Positions 61,252 to 64,000 of a stretch of 64,000 nt of DNA are shown piece by piece. The stretch spans positions 3,731,501 through 3,795,500 of the forward strand of contig NZ_CP043489.1 of the NCBI RefSeq assembly GCF_008330945.1, in the 5' to 3' direction. The first letter of the stretch is position 1. Each line of letters opens with the position of its first letter. The translations under genes were made by a program, and so were the position numbers. The notes under the pieces were generated by a model. It saw only the letters and a program-made list of their open reading frames with translations. It ran no database searches and was not told the DNA's origin. The DNA is from Labrys sp. KNU-23. GTDB taxonomy: Bacteria > Pseudomonadota > Alphaproteobacteria > Rhizobiales > Labraceae.

Positions 61252-61373
61252 TCCCCGACAAGCATCTTCAAGCGGCGGGGTCCCCGGTTCGCGTGAAGGC
61301 AATCGACGATAACAAGAATGGAGAGCCTCTCCGGCTCGCATGACCGGACAGTTCTCTCACCCAATCCCATTCA

Positions 61374-61400
61374 GAGGCGCGCCCCGGCGCGTCTTTTTTA
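61374..61400 (+). terminator. Intrinsic terminator after the cold shock gene
   Basis: GGCGCGC-CCCG-GCGCGTC (within 61376-61392) followed by TTTTTT is a typical rho-independent terminator. It lies 123 bases after the cold shock stop, so the message has a long 3' end. Confidence 0.8.
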
Positions 61401-61606
61401 TTGGCTGCAGCCTCGTGTGCCGAAGCGGGCACTTCACGAAGTGCTGAACCACCTTACCATTTGATCATTTGTGATGGCGGGCGAAGGATGTTCAATATCC
61501 TGTCGCTTGGGGGCGGACGAGAGGGTTGTATTAACCTTAATTCCGCATGGTCGAAGGCAATGGATTCCTCGCCTGGCCGATGGCGTATTTCTGAAAGGCC
61601 GTCTTC
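61401..61606 (+). promoter_or_regulatory. Upstream region of the ABC transporter gene with palindromes
   Basis: Two palindromes stand out: GCACTTC-AC-GAAGTGC (61429-61444, perfect 7-bp arms) and ATTAA-CC-TTAAT (61530-61541). Either could be a regulator site for the transporter that starts at 61607. No gene is supported here and no clear -35/-10 pair was found. Confidence 0.4.
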
Positions 61607-63709
61607 ATGATCCGACTCCTCGCGGGTCTTAGTGCTGTTTCCACGATTGGTTTTGCCGCAGGTTCCATCATCGGCCCGGTGCCCCTGTATCTGCCCTTGG
61701 CCTCCCTCGTGCTCACGGCCGTCTTGTTCCTTGCCGCCCGCATTCCGACAGTCTTGCGTTTCCTGGTGGGGCTGTTTGCCTTCGCCTTTCTCATCCTCGG
61801 TGCCGTCACGGCCTTGAACGAGGCCGGTTGGCTGCCGGAAGGGATCCAGGCCTTTCTGCCGCCCGCCAACGCTGCCATTGTCGCCAGCATTCTCGCTTTG
61901 CTGCATTACCTGATCTACTTCGTGCCGGTACTTCGCCGCATCGTCGATCTCGTCAATCCCTACTTCGAAGCTGAGGACAGGACCGAGCTCAATCTGGGTT
62001 TTCTCGCCAGGTGGCCGATGCGCGAACGGACGGTGGCCCTTGGTCTGCTCGGCTTCGTCGTCGTCATCAACGTGTTGCTGGTCTATCTGAACGTCCTGTT
62101 CAATTTCTGGCAGAATCGTTTCTACACCGCGATTCAGGACAAAGCGGCGGCGGCCTTCTGGACGGAAATGGGAGTGTTCGGCAGCCTCGCCACCTTCTGG
62201 GTGCTTCGGGGCGTGCTCGACTCCTATATCAACGGCTATGCCGTGTTGCGCTGGCGCAATTGGCTTTCGCAGCGCTATGTCAATGATTGGTTGTCGGACA
62301 AGGTTCACTACCGATTGTCGCTGGCCGGCAACAAGACCGACAACCCGGACCAGCGCATCGCCGAAGACGTCCGCGACTTTACGCTGTCTTCCTATGACAA
62401 TTATACCGGCATCTTCTCACAGCTCCTCAGCATCTATGCCTTCGTCAGCATATTATGGGGCATCTCGGCCGAGTTTCCCTACCAGCTCGGTGGTTTCGAC
62501 CTCAGCAAGATCCCCGGCTATCTGGTGTGGATGCTCCTGGCCTGGGCTGTCCTCTTCACCTATCTCTCGCACCTCATCGGCCGCCCCTTGGTACCGATCA
62601 ACTTCAAGGTCCAGAAGCTCGAGGCCGATTTCCGCTACAACTTGGTGCGCGTGCGCGAGAATGACGAACAGATCGCGCTCCTGCATGGTGAGGAAGTCGA
62701 GAAGAAAGGCTTGCTGGCCCGTTTCGCCGCTGTCTATGGCATGCGCTTCGCCCTGCTGGTGAGGCAGATCAAACTCGGTTCGCTCACCTTCGCCTATGGC
62801 CAGTTCAACCTCGTCCTGCCGTTTTTCCTGCTCGCACCCGCCTATTTCGCCAATGAGAGCATGAAGTCGGGCACGCTGATGCAGACAGCCGACGCTTTCG
62901 GCAACATCATTCCCGCTTTCTCTTTCTTCGTGACGTCCTACGCCACGCTGGCGGCCTACAAGGCAACCATCGACCGTCTCACCGGATTCGACACCGCCAT
63001 CGCCAAGGCAAATGCAGCTCGCGATGACGGCGTGCATGCTCAGCCGCAAACGGGGCAAACAGCCATCGATGGCCGGGATGTTGACGTGACCCTGCCGAAC
63101 GGCGCGGTCCTTCTGGACAAGGCGGACTTCAGCTTGCCCAAGGGGAGGCGTACTCTGGTGACCGGGCCGTCGGGCTCCGGCAAGACCACCTTGTTCCGTG
63201 CCATCGCCGGCATCTGGCCTTATGGCAGGGGCACCATTGCGCTGCCGCAGACAGACGACGTCATGCTCCTGCCGCAGCAGCCCTATTTCCCGCTCGGATC
63301 GCTGCGCGCTGCGCTCGCCTATCCGCTCGGCGAGGAGGCCTTCGAGGAGAAGCAGTACCGCGACGTTCTGGAGCAGGTCGGCCTTGACGACCTCGCCGAT
63401 CGCCTCGACGCCGACGACAAATGGGACAATGCCCTCTCGGGCGGGGAAAAGCAGCGCATCGCTTTGGCGCGCGCCATCATGCGCAGGCCTGCCTGGCTCC
63501 TGCTGGACGAGGCGACCTCCGCGCTCGATGAAAAAAGCGAGGCCGATCTCTACGGCCTGCTTCGTCAAGCCTTGCCCGATACCACGATCGTTTCGATCGG
63601 GCACCGCTCCTCGCTTGCCGGATTGCACGATCGCCGTCTCGCGGTCGTCCCGGACGAGAAGGCTGCGCATGTCGAAGAACGTCCGCTGGCGGAGTTCGGG
63701 GAACGATGA
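61607..63709 (+). CDS. SbmA/BacA-like ABC transporter, fused permease and ATPase
   Basis: The 700-residue protein has an N-terminal membrane part of several helices (residues ~1-120, then the ABC_membrane_2 fold ~145-450). SbmA/BacA-like landmarks are NVLFNFWQNRFYTAIQDKAAAAFW, WRNWLSQRYVNDWL, DNPDQRIAEDVRDFT and LEADFRYNLVRVRENDEQIALLHGEE. An ATPase domain (~490-690) follows with Walker A GPSGSGKTTLF (~520), LSGGEKQRIALARAI (~610) and Walker B WLLLDEATSALDE (~631). YddA/ExsE- and BclA-like proteins of this layout import or export peptides and, in rhizobia, protect against host peptides. The extra ~120-residue hydrophobic N-terminus is longer than usual. Confidence 0.92.
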   Translation: MIRLLAGLSAVSTIGFAAGSIIGPVPLYLPLASLVLTAVLFLAARIPTVLRFLVGLFAFAFLILGAVTALNEAGWLPEGIQAFLPPANAAIVASILALLHYLIYFVPVLRRIVDLVNPYFEAEDRTELNLGFLARWPMRERTVALGLLGFVVVINVLLVYLNVLFNFWQNRFYTAIQDKAAAAFWTEMGVFGSLATFWVLRGVLDSYINGYAVLRWRNWLSQRYVNDWLSDKVHYRLSLAGNKTDNPDQRIAEDVRDFTLSSYDNYTGIFSQLLSIYAFVSILWGISAEFPYQLGGFDLSKIPGYLVWMLLAWAVLFTYLSHLIGRPLVPINFKVQKLEADFRYNLVRVRENDEQIALLHGEEVEKKGLLARFAAVYGMRFALLVRQIKLGSLTFAYGQFNLVLPFFLLAPAYFANESMKSGTLMQTADAFGNIIPAFSFFVTSYATLAAYKATIDRLTGFDTAIAKANAARDDGVHAQPQTGQTAIDGRDVDVTLPNGAVLLDKADFSLPKGRRTLVTGPSGSGKTTLFRAIAGIWPYGRGTIALPQTDDVMLLPQQPYFPLGSLRAALAYPLGEEAFEEKQYRDVLEQVGLDDLADRLDADDKWDNALSGGEKQRIALARAIMRRPAWLLLDEATSALDEKSEADLYGLLRQALPDTTIVSIGHRSSLAGLHDRRLAVVPDEKAAHVEERPLAEFGER

Positions 63710-63894
63710 CGGTATCTTTTCCTTCTCGCTTTCAGGCCCAAGCGCATCCCTCGCCCGAAGAATTCGGGCGCTCGTCCGGTTTCCTTCGCCTCCGGCCGGT
63801 CAGTCACATGACAGATGAGCAGCGCCATAGGTCGGGCTGCGGATGCAAGAACCACAAGGGCGCTGCTGCGCTCGCACGCAAAGGAACTTTCTAG
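63706..63894 (+). CDS. Possible small coupled protein between two peptide transporters
   Basis: This 62-residue frame starts at ATG overlapping the ABC stop (ATGA) and ends immediately before the GTG of the next gene. It is basic with a GCGCKNH cluster (residues ~44-50). The tight fit at both ends favours translation, but I recognise no family, and it could simply be open intergenic sequence. Confidence 0.3.
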   Translation: MTVSFPSRFQAQAHPSPEEFGRSSGFLRLRPVSHMTDEQRHRSGCGCKNHKGAAALARKGTF

Positions 63895-64000
63895 GTGTTC
63901 ACGTCCTTCTTCCCAAAACCAAAGGTCTTCTTTTTGACGGCCTGTCTCTGGCTACTTGTTGCAATACTGCTTTGGTACGGAGGAGCCAGAGGCTGGGGCC
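63895..64000 (+). CDS. bacA: Peptide antibiotic transporter SbmA/BacA (3' end beyond window)
   Basis: From the GTG at 63895 the frame reads VFTSFFPKPKVFFLTACLW and continues LLVAILLWYGGARGWG to the window edge. This matches the conserved N-terminus of SbmA/BacA (M-F-x-SFFPKP-xxFF). AAGGAAC lies about 9 bases upstream. BacA proteins are proton-driven importers of peptides such as bleomycin and host defensin-like peptides, needed by some rhizobia for symbiosis. Only 35 codons are present. It is probably cotranscribed with the related ABC-fused transporter upstream. Confidence 0.85.
   Translation, partial: MFTSFFPKPKVFFLTACLWLLVAILLWYGGARGWG

Overview
The window is GC-rich, densely coded DNA from an alphaproteobacterium, most likely a member of the Hyphomicrobiales (Rhizobiales). 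The clues are the protein families present: a cisplatin-response type ATP-dependent ligase, a small two-TM protein resembling the DUF6460 family, argD-argF-hslO order and BacA-type transporters. Many ABC importers serve amino acids, peptides and sugars. The argDF/argE, mscL, cold-shock and tRNA genes point to a chromosome. Genus was not determined.

Region by region. 1-1393: 3' part of the DNA ligase gene and a small membrane protein. 1422-6657: an IclR-controlled catabolic island (HpcH/HpaI aldolase, IclR regulator, cupin, DUF6282 metallohydrolase-like protein, MFS transporter) with two near-identical palindromic operators. 6752-8110: MATE efflux pump. 8255-17549: a peptide/opine-type ABC importer operon with fused ATPases, a MarR regulator, an SDR and two FAD amine/amino-acid oxidases. 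17790-23163: an operon of aminotransferase, glutamine-synthetase-like ligase, SDR, acetylpolyamine amidohydrolase and SDR; it is probably controlled by the GntR/FCD regulator at 23322-24008, because the same TGTGATCAC(A) palindrome lies before both. 24241-26354: divergent L-rhamnonate dehydratase-like and SDR genes. 26736-27749: a second acetylpolyamine amidohydrolase. 28718-37348: a complete N-acetylglucosamine uptake and catabolism locus (NagA, SIS deaminase, GntR/UTRA regulator, kinase, then SBP, two permeases and ATPase), divided by two matching divergent promoters. 37493-44458: an M20 amidohydrolase, a YheO/DauR-type regulator, an ornithine-cyclodeaminase-family protein, a polar amino acid ABC importer and a threonine-dehydratase-family enzyme, sharing a TGTAGAC operator motif. 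45116-47701: tRNA-Gly(CCC), nitroreductase, thioesterase and 2-hydroxyacid dehydrogenase. 47814-51889: apaG and a membrane-stress operon (PspA, YqiJ-like, flotillin). 52209-56632: argD, argF, hslO and argE. 56637-60550: flavin reductase, mscL, aminotransferase and TPR protein. 60656-60820: a MITE-like element. 61042-64000: cold shock protein, an SbmA/BacA-like ABC transporter and the start of a second BacA/SbmA protein.

The most unusual object is the gene at 48326-49432. Its first ~150 residues look like the N-terminal (WED/beta-barrel) part of an IS200/IS605 TnpB protein, and they are joined in frame to a full-length PspA/IM30 coiled coil. A strong promoter places the transcript start at the first ATG, and a perfect Shine-Dalgarno sits at the internal PspA start. 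This looks like a domesticated transposon domain in a PspA-YqiJ-flotillin membrane system. No CRISPR array, intact insertion sequence, prophage or rRNA was seen.
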